DNA of 64,000 nucleotides from Longimicrobiales bacterium (lineage in GTDB: Bacteria; Gemmatimonadota; Gemmatimonadetes; Longimicrobiales; Gaopeijiaceae). The first letter of the stretch is position 1, and every line of letters starts with the position of its first letter. The translations under genes and the position numbers were made by a program. Shown here piece by piece: positions 42,007 to 51,084 of the stretch. The stretch is taken from positions 1 to 64,000 of the forward strand of contig JANQNV010000233.1 in assembly GCA_028279425.1 (NCBI GenBank), written 5' to 3'. The notes under the pieces are model-generated. The model saw nothing but the letters and a program-made list of their open reading frames with translations, was not told the DNA's origin and did no database searches.

Positions 42007-44198
42007 GGTCCGGACTCGTCGACCAGAGGCCACCGGAAGGGCTCGTCGTGCAGACGTCCGCCGTCGACGACGTTGAACTCCCGCTCGAATTCCACGACCC
42101 CCCAGGCCATCTCGACGGTCATGTGCCCTCTAATTCCATCCCAGGCGAGCTCCGCCACGATCATCGGCCCGACTTCCTCGTCCGCCTCACCCCGACCCTC
42201 GAACTTGAGCGCGGTGCTTCCGTTGACGTCGACGTTCACGGCGCGCTTGTCGAAGAGGAACAGCGAGGCCCCGATCGCGCCGGCGACGTATCCCTTCGCC
42301 TTCACGTCGGCTTCGTGCTTCGCGGGCGTCGCTCGGCCCCACGATCCTTCGACGTCGACGCCCCCGGAGAGCTGTACGTACATGTAGGCGTCCCCGTATT
42401 CCTTGAACCAGTTCGGGATCGCAGCCAGCGGCCCGAACGGAAAGCGGCCCGACACACCGATGAGCGGAGCGAACTTGAGGACGGCTTCGTACTTGTAGAA
42501 GGCCGTCGCGTCCGTGTGCTCCGTCCAGCGGCCCTCGATCGAACCTTTGCCCTCCAGGTACTTGAAGCGCACGTCCTTGACGTACTGTGCCAGGACCTTG
42601 TTGAGGACGTAGTCCAGCTTCTCCTTGGCCGAGGGGAGTCGGGCGCTCGTCAGCGTGATAGAGAGCTTGTCCGAGGGGTAGGCGACGATCCTCCCGTTCA
42701 GCGTGGTGTCTTCGCAGCACGCCTCGACGTCGAAGCCCACGCCTTTCGCCCCGGCGAGCCAAGCTCCCGCACCCGGTACCGCGGGGACCCTGAAGCGCAC
42801 GTCCTTCCCCTTCAGCCGTGTCGCGTGTCCTCCCGTCACGGTCCATTGGACTTCTTCCCTCAGCCGACCCGTAGACTCCGCCGTCAGGGTGACCTCGTCC
42901 CCGGTGCGAGCGGGCACCACCTGTATCTCGCCGTCGAGCGACGCCCGCTTTCCATGCTGGCAGGTGAGCTGGATTCCCGTGAGTTTCCCAGGTTGTGCGG
43001 CCTTCTTCGGCGCCGGGCCCGTCCGTCCGGCGATCGGCGTCGCGGGCGACACCGGCGTGTCCTCGAAGCTCGCGGCCGCTGGGGGCGCCTCCGGTCGGAG
43101 AGTGTGGGTCTCGTAGAGCACCGTCTCTCCCGCTCCCGGGAAGGAGATCCACACCGGCCCGGCGGGAGTGTCGTCTTCGCGGGCCCGGCCCGATCCGTCC
43201 AGCTGTCCGGTTCGCACCTCGCCCGTTCTCAGAAGCACCTGGTAGTCGGCGCCCGCGACGGGCTGACCGGTTTCGTCTTTCAGCTCGATCTCGACCCAGT
43301 CCCTGAACTTCAGCAGCCCGGATCGGCCGGTCGCGCCTTCGATGTCGACGAGGAAGTAGAACGCCGGGTCGGAGAAGCGCAGCGATCCACCGGGCGCCGC
43401 CTCCAGATCCCTGGGATCTGGCTCCGGGAAGCGCCACTGCGCCTCCGCGGCGCCGCCAGCGAGCGTGGTCTCGACATGCGCGACCGGCATGTCGAGCCGA
43501 TCGACGTCTCGCTCCATGACGGTAAGGAGTACCGTTTCGCCACCCTCGAAGCCCTCGGCGGTGACCTTCATCAGTACCGTCTCGTCGGCCATCGCCTGGG
43601 GCTTCGACCACTCAACCTCGACGATCTGGCGAAACCAGACTTCAGTGGTACCTGGAGGGATGTTGCGCCGCAGGAGTACGCCAGACTCGGGCAACCGTCC
43701 TCGCGATACTGCTCCATCGCTGTTCGTGTACCGAAACGGAATACCTCCCACCGGGCGCCCCGCAGCGTCCTTAAAGTCATACTGTACCCAGTGGCGCTCG
43801 GGGGGGGAGTCGGGGGGTGGCGGTCCATGCTGGGTGGCCAGGACCAGGCTGATCGCCGCCATCGCCAGGGACGGGCCCCCAGGGCCTGCACTGCTTCCGG
43901 TATCGCCGATGACGCAGCTGGTGCAGCCGAGGGCGATCGAGTCCGGCGGCCCCACACAGAGAGCCATGTCGCCCACTCGAGCTGCGGGTCGGCCGTTGAT
44001 TAGGACCGTTGGGGAGCCCCCCAGGATCGGACCGCCGACGTGGGGGACCGGGGGTGTCCCCGGAGTCACCATCGGGCACGCATGGTGATCTCCCATGCGG
44101 GCCGCGGGTATGCCTTGCACGAGGACCGACGGTTCGCCGACGACGATCGCCCCGCCGTGCACGGTCGTATCGCCGATGCGGGCCGCGGGCATACTCAT
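42003..44198 (-). CDS. T6SS PAAR spike-tip protein with prePAAR motif and novel C-terminal domain
   Basis: 731 residues. The N-terminus has the prePAAR-type AARIGDTTVH (5-14), and PAAR repeats reach about 100 (ILGGSPTVLINGRPAARVGD). A short hydrophobic stretch (110-123) follows. Two transthyretin/Ig-like segments lie at about 135-205 and 300-370. The last ~240 residues (from about 480) are beta-rich with amphipathic strands (YMYVQLSGGVDVEGSWGR, YVAGAIGASLFLFDKRAVNVDVNG), no known toxin motif. Two Eag-type chaperone genes lead the same operon, which fits the prePAAR motif. It should cap VgrG and carry its C-terminal domain as cargo. Confidence 0.8.
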   Translation of the reverse strand: MSMPAARIGDTTVHGGAIVVGEPSVLVQGIPAARMGDHHACPMVTPGTPPVPHVGGPILGGSPTVLINGRPAARVGDMALCVGPPDSIALGCTSCVIGDTGSSAGPGGPSLAMAAISLVLATQHGPPPPDSPPERHWVQYDFKDAAGRPVGGIPFRYTNSDGAVSRGRLPESGVLLRRNIPPGTTEVWFRQIVEVEWSKPQAMADETVLMKVTAEGFEGGETVLLTVMERDVDRLDMPVAHVETTLAGGAAEAQWRFPEPDPRDLEAAPGGSLRFSDPAFYFLVDIEGATGRSGLLKFRDWVEIELKDETGQPVAGADYQVLLRTGEVRTGQLDGSGRAREDDTPAGPVWISFPGAGETVLYETHTLRPEAPPAAASFEDTPVSPATPIAGRTGPAPKKAAQPGKLTGIQLTCQHGKRASLDGEIQVVPARTGDEVTLTAESTGRLREEVQWTVTGGHATRLKGKDVRFRVPAVPGAGAWLAGAKGVGFDVEACCEDTTLNGRIVAYPSDKLSITLTSARLPSAKEKLDYVLNKVLAQYVKDVRFKYLEGKGSIEGRWTEHTDATAFYKYEAVLKFAPLIGVSGRFPFGPLAAIPNWFKEYGDAYMYVQLSGGVDVEGSWGRATPAKHEADVKAKGYVAGAIGASLFLFDKRAVNVDVNGSTALKFEGRGEADEEVGPMIVAELAWDGIRGHMTVEMAWGVVEFEREFNVVDGGRLHDEPFRWPLVDESGP

Positions 44199-45088
44199 TC
44201 GGCCACCCGAGAGCGGATGGATAGCGGTTGTCGCACGCTCTCCTTGACTTCAGGGAAGCGAACCTGGTAGGGTCCGGGAGGCACACCCGTGAGGAGGAAC
44301 TCTCCCTTCTCGTCCAGCGTCCCGCCGCGGGTGGACCCGTCGGGCAGGTCGATCTCGTAGCGCGTGTGCGCATACGGCGTCCCGTCGGCATCCGCGAAGG
44401 AGAGTTGGATCCAGTCTTGGAAGGCGGCGCGCGAGGACTCGACGACCGAGTCCTCGTAGGCTGCGCGGAAGAAGAACTCGGGCCATCGATATCCCCCCTC
44501 CGCCTCTCCGTTCGCGACGATGTCGGCCGTGTCACCTCGGAAGTCGAAGGTCCACTTGGTGTCGACCCGGTCGCGCTGGGCGGGAGCGTCGAAGGCGACG
44601 AGTGCGCGATGTGCACCGTCCCGGTCGTATCTCAGAATCGTGATTTCGACGGGTTCTCCGTCCGGGATCCCTTTCGTATCCACAGTCAACGTGACCGTGT
44701 CGCCTCGCTCCACGATCTCCCGATCCCAGGCCGCTCGGACGACTTCTCGGCGGGGTGTGACCCTCAGCCAACCCGAGGCTTCCTCGAGTCCGTACTCGGA
44801 GAGCCTCGCTACGAAGCAGATCCAATCCCCGGCATCGTCGGGCACCACGATTCGAGCTACGCAACGCCCGGAACGGACCTCGCTTCGCGTCCGCAGATGC
44901 TCAGTGTTGTCCTGGCTCCGGATCACGAGCTCGACGGGTGCCCCATCGCCAACGAACTGCGTCGCCACGATCATCGACACCGTGGAGCCTGCGCTGGCTC
45001 CTCCGCGTCCCCAGGAGACCCGCTGTAGGGTCGAGCTGAGTCGTACCTCGTGCACCGAGTCGGTCGGGCCACTGTGCTTCAGGCTCAT
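44195..45088 (-). CDS. Ig-like / transthyretin-like carrier protein
   Basis: 297 residues, beta-rich, no signal peptide. A first Ig-like domain (about 35-110) is followed by a second (115-200) and a transthyretin-like end (IQLSFADADGTPYAHTRYEIDLPDGSTRGGTLDEKGEFLLTGVPPG). That end resembles the DETGQPVAGADYQVLL units of the PAAR protein downstream, with which it is coupled by ATGA. Likely an adaptor linking effectors to the spike. It starts right at the stop of the phosphoesterase gene. Confidence 0.6.
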   Translation of the reverse strand: MSLKHSGPTDSVHEVRLSSTLQRVSWGRGGASAGSTVSMIVATQFVGDGAPVELVIRSQDNTEHLRTRSEVRSGRCVARIVVPDDAGDWICFVARLSEYGLEEASGWLRVTPRREVVRAAWDREIVERGDTVTLTVDTKGIPDGEPVEITILRYDRDGAHRALVAFDAPAQRDRVDTKWTFDFRGDTADIVANGEAEGGYRWPEFFFRAAYEDSVVESSRAAFQDWIQLSFADADGTPYAHTRYEIDLPDGSTRGGTLDEKGEFLLTGVPPGPYQVRFPEVKESVRQPLSIRSRVAE

Positions 45089-46615
45089 CTACGGGCTCCC
45101 GACGACCATGATTCGGGCCGCGCTATCGAAGTCTTCGAGTAGGGCGGAGTGAGTGTGCCCCATCACGACGACCTTGGCCGTCGGGTAGTCTCGGAATAGG
45201 ATGGCCGCACGAGCCTTCTGGGACGGTCGCATGTTGTAGAAGAGGTCTGCCGCCCAGCGATCCACGGCTCCGCTGAAGGGCCCCATCTCACCGCCCGTCC
45301 ACCCAGATAGCCCCCGGGCGAGTACATAGTTGGCCGTCTTCTCTAGCCCAAGGCCCTCCTTAGCGAAGTCCTGGTTGTTGTTGTATTTATCGTACGCGTG
45401 ACCATGTTCAGCGACCACGGTGACTCGGCCCTCGTGAGTGTGCTCGATCCTCTCCTCGGGCAGATCGCCTGCGACGGCGATTGGCTCTTTGATTCCGAAT
45501 CGAGCCAGGTCGGTCTTGAGCATGTTGTCGTGGTTGCCTTGAATCCACTCCCAGCGCCGTCGGCCCTTCGGGAATATCAATGGGTACTGCTTCTCGATGG
45601 CCTCCCGAAGGCTAGCTTGTTTGAGGACCTCGATGCCTTCTCCTTTGATCCGTGCTGCAGACCACGGTTCGTCGCGTGCGCCCGTCAGTCCACTCCCTTC
45701 GACCCCGAGCATCGCCTCATAGAGGGTGCGTTTCGGGTTCCTTGGTATGATGATGGAATCCTGCTCCTTGTCGGCCGCCTCCAAAACCTGCCTTCTCCGA
45801 GCGGTCTGCCGAGGGTCTTCGTACACGGTGAACGGGAGGGCCCTGTCCCGAACCCATTCCAGGTAACGCAGTTCTGCGAAGGCTCCCGAAGACGGGCGCT
45901 CAAGTGATCCCAGTTCACTTTGACCGTCTTGCATTACCTCGTTTTGGATTACCTTCCGCAGCGCGCGCGCATATGCTTGCGCGGGGCGTGAGGGCACTTC
46001 ACTCTCGATGAGACGTTGCCATTGTCGAAGCTCGGCCAAGTCGCCGAGCAGGACCGCCTGTGCCTCCCACGATTCGTAGGCGTCCCCGACCTGCCACACC
46101 TCCGCCCCAGCTCCGGCGCAAGCGTCGAGCAGATTTGCCAGTTCCTCCTCGAGCGAGGTGCGCTGTCCGTCGACAGAGTGGACGAAGTTGTCGGTCGCTT
46201 GTCCCCTGAACAGGCTCAGGTGAAGATCCGGAATCACTACGATTGCCCGGTCATCCGGCGTAATGTTCGACCAAGCCCAGATCTCATCCACGATGAATCC
46301 GCGATGACGTCGATTCAGAAGCGCGTCCAGGGGGGGCTTCTCTTCCTGATAGTGCTGATCCGAAGATAACTCCGCGTCGGAGGCCGGAAGCCAGGAACAG
46401 AGGAGTACTCTGCGCCCAGAGATCACCACGAAGTCTGTCTTCGTCGAGTCGGCGTCAGTCCTGTCCGCCCACCAGTAGTTGGCGCTCCCCCAGTGTCCCG
46501 CGTCTACGAAGATCCGAGTCCGGAGGTGAACGGTGTCGTGAGTGTCCTTTGGTTGACTGCGCCCGGGGTAACGAATGCGCGGTTGGAAGCCGGTCCTTTG
46601 CCACGGCACGATCAT
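45089..46615 (-). CDS. Calcineurin-like metallophosphoesterase, candidate T6SS effector
   Basis: 508 residues. The full motif set of the family is visible: D130-L-H132, GD (177-178), GNHD (360-363), EHGH (403-406) and GHTH (486-489). About 110 N-terminal residues precede the catalytic core, and an insert of ~170 residues lies between the GD and GNHD motifs. No signal peptide, so if it acts outside the cell it must leave by the T6SS. The substrate cannot be read from the sequence; nucleotide, nucleic-acid or lipid phosphoesters are all possible. It is coupled to the small beta protein upstream (ATGA). Confidence 0.8.
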   Translation of the reverse strand: MIVPWQRTGFQPRIRYPGRSQPKDTHDTVHLRTRIFVDAGHWGSANYWWADRTDADSTKTDFVVISGRRVLLCSWLPASDAELSSDQHYQEEKPPLDALLNRRHRGFIVDEIWAWSNITPDDRAIVVIPDLHLSLFRGQATDNFVHSVDGQRTSLEEELANLLDACAGAGAEVWQVGDAYESWEAQAVLLGDLAELRQWQRLIESEVPSRPAQAYARALRKVIQNEVMQDGQSELGSLERPSSGAFAELRYLEWVRDRALPFTVYEDPRQTARRRQVLEAADKEQDSIIIPRNPKRTLYEAMLGVEGSGLTGARDEPWSAARIKGEGIEVLKQASLREAIEKQYPLIFPKGRRRWEWIQGNHDNMLKTDLARFGIKEPIAVAGDLPEERIEHTHEGRVTVVAEHGHAYDKYNNNQDFAKEGLGLEKTANYVLARGLSGWTGGEMGPFSGAVDRWAADLFYNMRPSQKARAAILFRDYPTAKVVVMGHTHSALLEDFDSAARIMVVGSP

Positions 46616-47235
46616 CGCCCGTATTCCTCGATCAACTCGTCGGATTCGGGCAGACTGAACACGGAGGGGTCGGGAGCAACTGCTGAGTCGGCCCCCGCTG
46701 ACCCAGAATGGACGCGGCCATCCGGCCCCACGAAACAGACGGCCCCTGGTATTGGAAGAGGGCCTAGAGTACTCCCCGGACTTGTCATGTGGTCGAGCGG
46801 ATTAAGCCAGCTGCCTTCGGTGAGGGTGTTGTTGCCGACCATCATCGCGTCCCAGAGTGCCGCCCCGATCGAGGCGGGTTTCCCTAGCATGACCGCCCGG
46901 TAGAGGTCGCCCTTCTCGCCTCCGGGAAGTCGTCTTGAATCGCCGTGGAAACGAAAGAGGAGGTCGTGCCCACCGGTGTCCTTCACGATCACGTATCCCT
47001 CGCCGACCCGATGCGGGACGCCGGTCCTCCGGCTCATCACGGCCGGTACGTCGAGTTCCAGAAAGCCGTCGCCATCCGTCGTGCCGCTGGTGACGTCTAG
47101 ATCTCCGAACCTCGCGAAGAAAGGGCGACCGGCCATAGGGGAACCATCGACGAGGACGCGGATGCGCAGGGTCGGCGTCACCTGAGCTGAAATGACTCTC
47201 CCGCTGGCGCCCCAAACGAACGGCTCGGGCCTCAA
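46612..47235 (-). CDS. Beta-sandwich carrier-like protein, TTG start
   Basis: 207 residues. The TTG at 47235 overlaps the lipase stop (TTGA), matching the coupling of every neighbouring gene; longer frames run into the lipase gene. One transthyretin/Ig-like domain is visible (about 20-115: LRIRVLVDGSPMAGRPFFARFGDLDVTSGTTDGDGFLELDVP). The end (LGPLPIPGAVCFVGPDGRVHSGSAGAD) is not recognised. It probably works as an adaptor like the Ig-like protein downstream. Confidence 0.55.
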   Translation of the reverse strand: MRPEPFVWGASGRVISAQVTPTLRIRVLVDGSPMAGRPFFARFGDLDVTSGTTDGDGFLELDVPAVMSRRTGVPHRVGEGYVIVKDTGGHDLLFRFHGDSRRLPGGEKGDLYRAVMLGKPASIGAALWDAMMVGNNTLTEGSWLNPLDHMTSPGSTLGPLPIPGAVCFVGPDGRVHSGSAGADSAVAPDPSVFSLPESDELIEEYGR

Positions 47236-48614
47236 AACGCCTCCCGTAGGCTGCGGTGTACGAGTCGCAGGATAAGGTTCGCGACACCGATATGTTGGTG
47301 ACTGCACGCCTCGTCGTGCGGAACACCGTGGACCACGAACTGGCGTGCATTCGGCTTCGCTACGTCCCCCGAGGAGCTGGCCTCGTGGGGCGTAGGCTTG
47401 CGAAAGAGACTAGCACCACTCGCTTCAGGGACCGTACCGTCAGTGTCGTGGGTTCGGGTGATGATTAGCCCGCTCCACTTCGTTCGGACTTCGCCCCCCG
47501 AGCCGACCCGCCCGACGGTTTCGGCTTTGCTCGCCGCCGACGCGATCTTCTTCCAACTGCCGTGGGGCGGATCTTCGTCGAGGCGAAAATGGACGTGCGA
47601 GTCCCCCTCGATACCGGTCGAGTAGATTGCGTATGTCCTCGGGTGCCGATACGCGTCCAACTTCGAGTGGAACGCCTCGACCTCCGCGACGCGCTCAATC
47701 ATCTCTGAACGCAGCGCCTTCGCATCGTCATCGCCTTCTTCCGCCTCCGGCGCGAGACCCGGAGGGGCGACTTCGGCCCGATACAGGTCGTGAACGGATG
47801 CCGTCCACTCCTTCATGACGCCCACCTCCTTCGCGGTCGAGAAGGTGAGCCAGGGCTTGGGTTGGAACTGTGAGTAGTACCGTGGGCTTGGAAGCAGCTG
47901 CATCACTCCGGGAAGGGCGCTCGCGAGTTGACGGACCTTCGTTGCGGTGTTCCCCAGCATACGCGCCAAGACGGCTCCACGCGCCCCGTGCCCGTCGAGA
48001 CCCGAGACGTTACCACTGAAGAAGCGTCTGTAGAGGACCGCAGCTCCGTCAACCGGTTGGACGACGTGGATCGCGGCCAAGCACCTTTTCGAAAGCGCAC
48101 CGAAGTGCTGAAGCATGCGTCGCGTGACGAGTCCACCCATCGAATGAGAGACCAGAATGAAGGAGCAGGACGCCACGTCTGCGTCTTCCAGGATCTCCTC
48201 GACCTTGCCGGCCGCGTAGGCCGCGAGCCGGCCGATATCCTGCCTCCAGTCGTACGGGACCGCATAGCAGGGCAAGTCGAACGGGCCCTGAAGCTCTTGG
48301 CTCAACCACCGGAGGAAGGGCACGTAGTGTTCGGAGTACAGGCCCGCCCATCCCCGATCTGCTTCCGTCTCATTGAGCGGGATCGCCGGATCAGACTCCA
48401 GGATCTCGGCCGGCTCTCGGAAGTGCATGTTGTCGCGCTGTGAGGAGGTTGACGTCAGGATGTGGTCCTTCAGCGACGTCCACTTGCTGTCCGGATCCCA
48501 GAGAGTCTCGCTGGCGGTGAACCGCAGGCGTGAGCCCATGACGCCTGGGAAGAAGATGACCGGGATCCGCTTCCGGTCGATCGTGTTGAGTGAATCCAAG
48601 GCAACGGGGAACAT
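47232..48614 (-). CDS. LCAT-like alpha/beta hydrolase, candidate T6SS lipase effector
   Basis: 460 residues. The start of the fold has PVIFFPGVMGSRL (oxyanion region of lecithin:cholesterol-acyltransferase-like lipases), the nucleophile is Ser158 in SHSMGG, the acid is probably Asp392 in DTDGTVP and the base His433 or His439 in HGVPHDEACSH. All three sites of a lipase triad are thus present. There is no signal peptide. It stands between the Eag-type chaperones and the carrier genes, the place expected of a phospholipase effector of Tle type. Confidence 0.8.
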   Translation of the reverse strand: MFPVALDSLNTIDRKRIPVIFFPGVMGSRLRFTASETLWDPDSKWTSLKDHILTSTSSQRDNMHFREPAEILESDPAIPLNETEADRGWAGLYSEHYVPFLRWLSQELQGPFDLPCYAVPYDWRQDIGRLAAYAAGKVEEILEDADVASCSFILVSHSMGGLVTRRMLQHFGALSKRCLAAIHVVQPVDGAAVLYRRFFSGNVSGLDGHGARGAVLARMLGNTATKVRQLASALPGVMQLLPSPRYYSQFQPKPWLTFSTAKEVGVMKEWTASVHDLYRAEVAPPGLAPEAEEGDDDAKALRSEMIERVAEVEAFHSKLDAYRHPRTYAIYSTGIEGDSHVHFRLDEDPPHGSWKKIASAASKAETVGRVGSGGEVRTKWSGLIITRTHDTDGTVPEASGASLFRKPTPHEASSSGDVAKPNARQFVVHGVPHDEACSHQHIGVANLILRLVHRSLREAF

Positions 48615-48618
48615 GTCG

Positions 48619-49470
48619 CTAGCGGGTCACCATCTTGGTGATCATGTCTTTCGCCGCCGCGCGCATTCGCGCGCCTCGTGGCCCGGGGGCCCTTCCGAAG
48701 AGCCTCACTTCGGTCCCAGATCCGTTCACGGCAGCTGCCACCAATCGGGCCTCGCTGCTGGGTACGGACGCCATGGCATCCGTCCATTCGTAGCCCTGCA
48801 GATAGCCGCTGAATTCCATGCCCGCGACGGCTTCCGCGGGGTGGAGTTCCAGCGACTCGCCGAATCGGGACTCGTTCGACAAGAGATCCTCGGCCGGCGT
48901 CGGATCGTCACGATCGTCAACCACCGATACTCGGATGGTCTCCTGCGATGAGTGCTTCAGCACCAAGGTCGAGGGGGGGCGAAGGGTGTCCGGCATGTCG
49001 ACCTCTACACGACCGACCCGGTGAGTGGACCAACCTATTGGAAGCCCCTGGGGCGCTCCGCCAACCCTGATGGTACCGAGGATCTCCTCACCGAGGCTGT
49101 CTGGAATTTCCTCGCCCCTCGCGATCTGCGTGACCTCGAGAAGCCCATGCCCCGATAGGGCGGCCAGGGCCGTGAAGCCACGGAGGTCTCCGGTTGAGGT
49201 CTGTGCCTCGAATGACTGGATCAGCGCGGGAGAGCCAGCGATCGATACTGAGGTCGTCGGCTGAATCTGGACGTCGTCACCCATCTCCTGCGCCATTGCA
49301 CTGGCCCGGTCGTCGAGGAAGGCCGCGGGGGCGAGCGCGCGCGACGTCTCGTGGTAAGTAAGACTCCACGCGTGGGTCTGTGACTCGTCGGTGAAACGAT
49401 AGTCGGTGGAATCGCGATAGTCGGGATCCACTTCAATGCGGACACCCCGGAACCAGATCCGATCGCTCAT
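48619..49470 (-). CDS. Double DcrB/DUF1795-like protein (Eag-type T6SS chaperone)
   Basis: 283 residues made of two similar halves (about 1-140 and 141-283), each with the DUF1795 pattern of a short beta entry (FRGVRIEVDPDYRDSTDYRF; GRVEVDMPDTLRPPSTLVL) and a long strand-helix core. DUF1795 (Eag) proteins bind the TM segments and prePAAR motif of T6SS effectors. A tandem pair in one chain could fold like an Eag dimer. It lies 4 nt before the lipase gene. Confidence 0.65.
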   Translation of the reverse strand: MSDRIWFRGVRIEVDPDYRDSTDYRFTDESQTHAWSLTYHETSRALAPAAFLDDRASAMAQEMGDDVQIQPTTSVSIAGSPALIQSFEAQTSTGDLRGFTALAALSGHGLLEVTQIARGEEIPDSLGEEILGTIRVGGAPQGLPIGWSTHRVGRVEVDMPDTLRPPSTLVLKHSSQETIRVSVVDDRDDPTPAEDLLSNESRFGESLELHPAEAVAGMEFSGYLQGYEWTDAMASVPSSEARLVAAAVNGSGTEVRLFGRAPGPRGARMRAAAKDMITKMVTR

Positions 49471-49519
49471 AGCCTGTTGCGAGAGACCTCAGATGGAAGG
49501 AGCGTTCAGCGGTATCGCC

Positions 49520-50395
49520 TCAACCTACGGGGAGGACGGTCGCGCTGGCCAGCATGCCGTGGAGTTCCTCTTCCTCCGTTTCACCTACAGTGGCCGAGTA
49601 GGTCAGGGAGAGGTGTAGGGACCAGGGGCTGGCAAGTATCTGGTGGATGCATTGACGAACCCGGGCGGTGTCGTCGTAGGGCCGGTCATAGACGACAGAG
49701 ACCGTCGGATAGCCATCCGGAGCCTCTCCCAGCCTCTGGGAGATCTCGTCCAGGCCATCGATGTCCTCGAGATCGGACCGGATGCCTTCGAGAACCTCGC
49801 TGGGCGGGCTCTCGCTGGCAGGGGGTTTCGAGACGACCAGCGCGGGTCGAAAACCCGTTGGGTCGCCGTCCACCAACATGTACGTGGTGGTGTCAAGCCA
49901 GCCTGCAGGTGCCCAGATCCGAAAGTGTTCGTAGGTGAGCCAACCCCCATCTTGCCCGCCAGAACGTTGGGCGAAGCGCCCCGCTTGCAGGCTGAGCGCC
50001 GTCCTCTCGAAGTCGGCCAGCGCCGTTGATCGCGCCCGTTCGCTCGCGAATATGCTCGCGATGATGCCGATCCCCTCGTCTGCGAAGAACCACTGCCGAT
50101 GGAAGACCTCCTGACCCTCGCCGAGCGGCACGAGGTGCTCTGCGAAGTACCGCTGACGACTGCTCTCTTCATCATCCGGGCCGGCCCTGAGAAGCTGAGT
50201 GCCCGATCCCTCCCGTGCCAAACGATCGATCGTCTCCCTCGCCCAACGGGGGACATCCCGGTCGCCGAAGCGCGGATCCACAGTGACTCGCATCGTAATT
50301 CCCGTAGACGGATCTTCGAGGGCGTAGACAGTCATGTCCTCCCAGCCGGCTGGGAGGTCAACCGAGAACGCGTCTCCGTGGAAAGGCGGTGTCAT
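49520..50395 (-). CDS. Double DUF1795-like protein (second Eag-type chaperone)
   Basis: 291 residues, again in two halves: MTPPFHGDAFSVDLPAGWEDMTVYAL starts the first, and EHFRIWAPAGWLDTTTYML (about 150-168) the second. The PAGW motif and the following RV..TVDPRF / ALVVSKPP strands are typical of DUF1795. It is the first gene of the minus-strand effector operon, so the chaperone is made before its clients. The gap to the next gene is 49 nt. Confidence 0.7.
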   Translation of the reverse strand: MTPPFHGDAFSVDLPAGWEDMTVYALEDPSTGITMRVTVDPRFGDRDVPRWARETIDRLAREGSGTQLLRAGPDDEESSRQRYFAEHLVPLGEGQEVFHRQWFFADEGIGIIASIFASERARSTALADFERTALSLQAGRFAQRSGGQDGGWLTYEHFRIWAPAGWLDTTTYMLVDGDPTGFRPALVVSKPPASESPPSEVLEGIRSDLEDIDGLDEISQRLGEAPDGYPTVSVVYDRPYDDTARVRQCIHQILASPWSLHLSLTYSATVGETEEEELHGMLASATVLPVG

Positions 50396-51084
50396 TCGTG
50401 TCTGCGCTCGACGACTTGTCCGAGGGCTCCGGGAAGGACGGTGGGTGGGCCGGTCACTTCGCGTCGACCATGCGTCTCCGGGCGGGGTTGGCGCAAGCCC
50501 ATCGGGCGTCCGCGGGACCTCACCCTTTACTTTGGATCAGGCGGGGGCCACGAATCGTGTGGCTCTGCCGGTCGCGCTAGCGGATAGGCAATCAGAGGGG
50601 CAGGCCGTCCTTGTTCGGGGGATCAGATGACGCGGCGGGCTATGGAGACGGAAGCGGTCCTGGGATCCCGGCCTCCACTGAGAACGGACCGTAGACGGGC
50701 CGATCGGGTTGGACGTGCAACCGTCAAGCTGCTCGCTTGGGTGGTGAGCCTGGGCGGGAAGCGGGTGGGGCTGGCAGGTGGTGGAGACGAACGCGCGGTG
50801 CCTGATCGAGGCGGTGCGAACAGATCCCCGAGCCTCGGCACACGTCCTTGGAGGAGGGGACGCTGTCGGAGTGGCCGTACGAGGGGCTCCCGCCCCATGC
50901 GTAGCGGGTGGTGGCGATGGCGGTGCGGGAGAGCCGCCGTCCGATCGACGATGGGCGCGATGCGTTCGGACAGGCGGGATGCCCTCGTGGCCGGCGACGA
51001 TCCCCGAGGGGCTCGCGGTGTCGGCCGCGTACAACCTGCCGGCCTGCGTCACGATGATCGGGTTGTTCCTGCTGACCTTGCTGG
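50396..51084. other. Region without a convincing gene
   Basis: The first part probably carries the promoter of the minus-strand effector operon that starts at 50395, but no clear -35/-10 is visible. From about 50620 on, open frames on both strands lack convincing protein character. It may be decayed upstream sequence of the DUF4143 gene that becomes readable at 51085. Confidence 0.4.

Noticed and set aside
42048-44003. 651-residue plus-strand open frame opposite the PAAR gene
   Set aside because: Antisense shadow of a high-GC gene: it lacks any domain pattern, while the minus strand has clear PAAR motifs and gene coupling.
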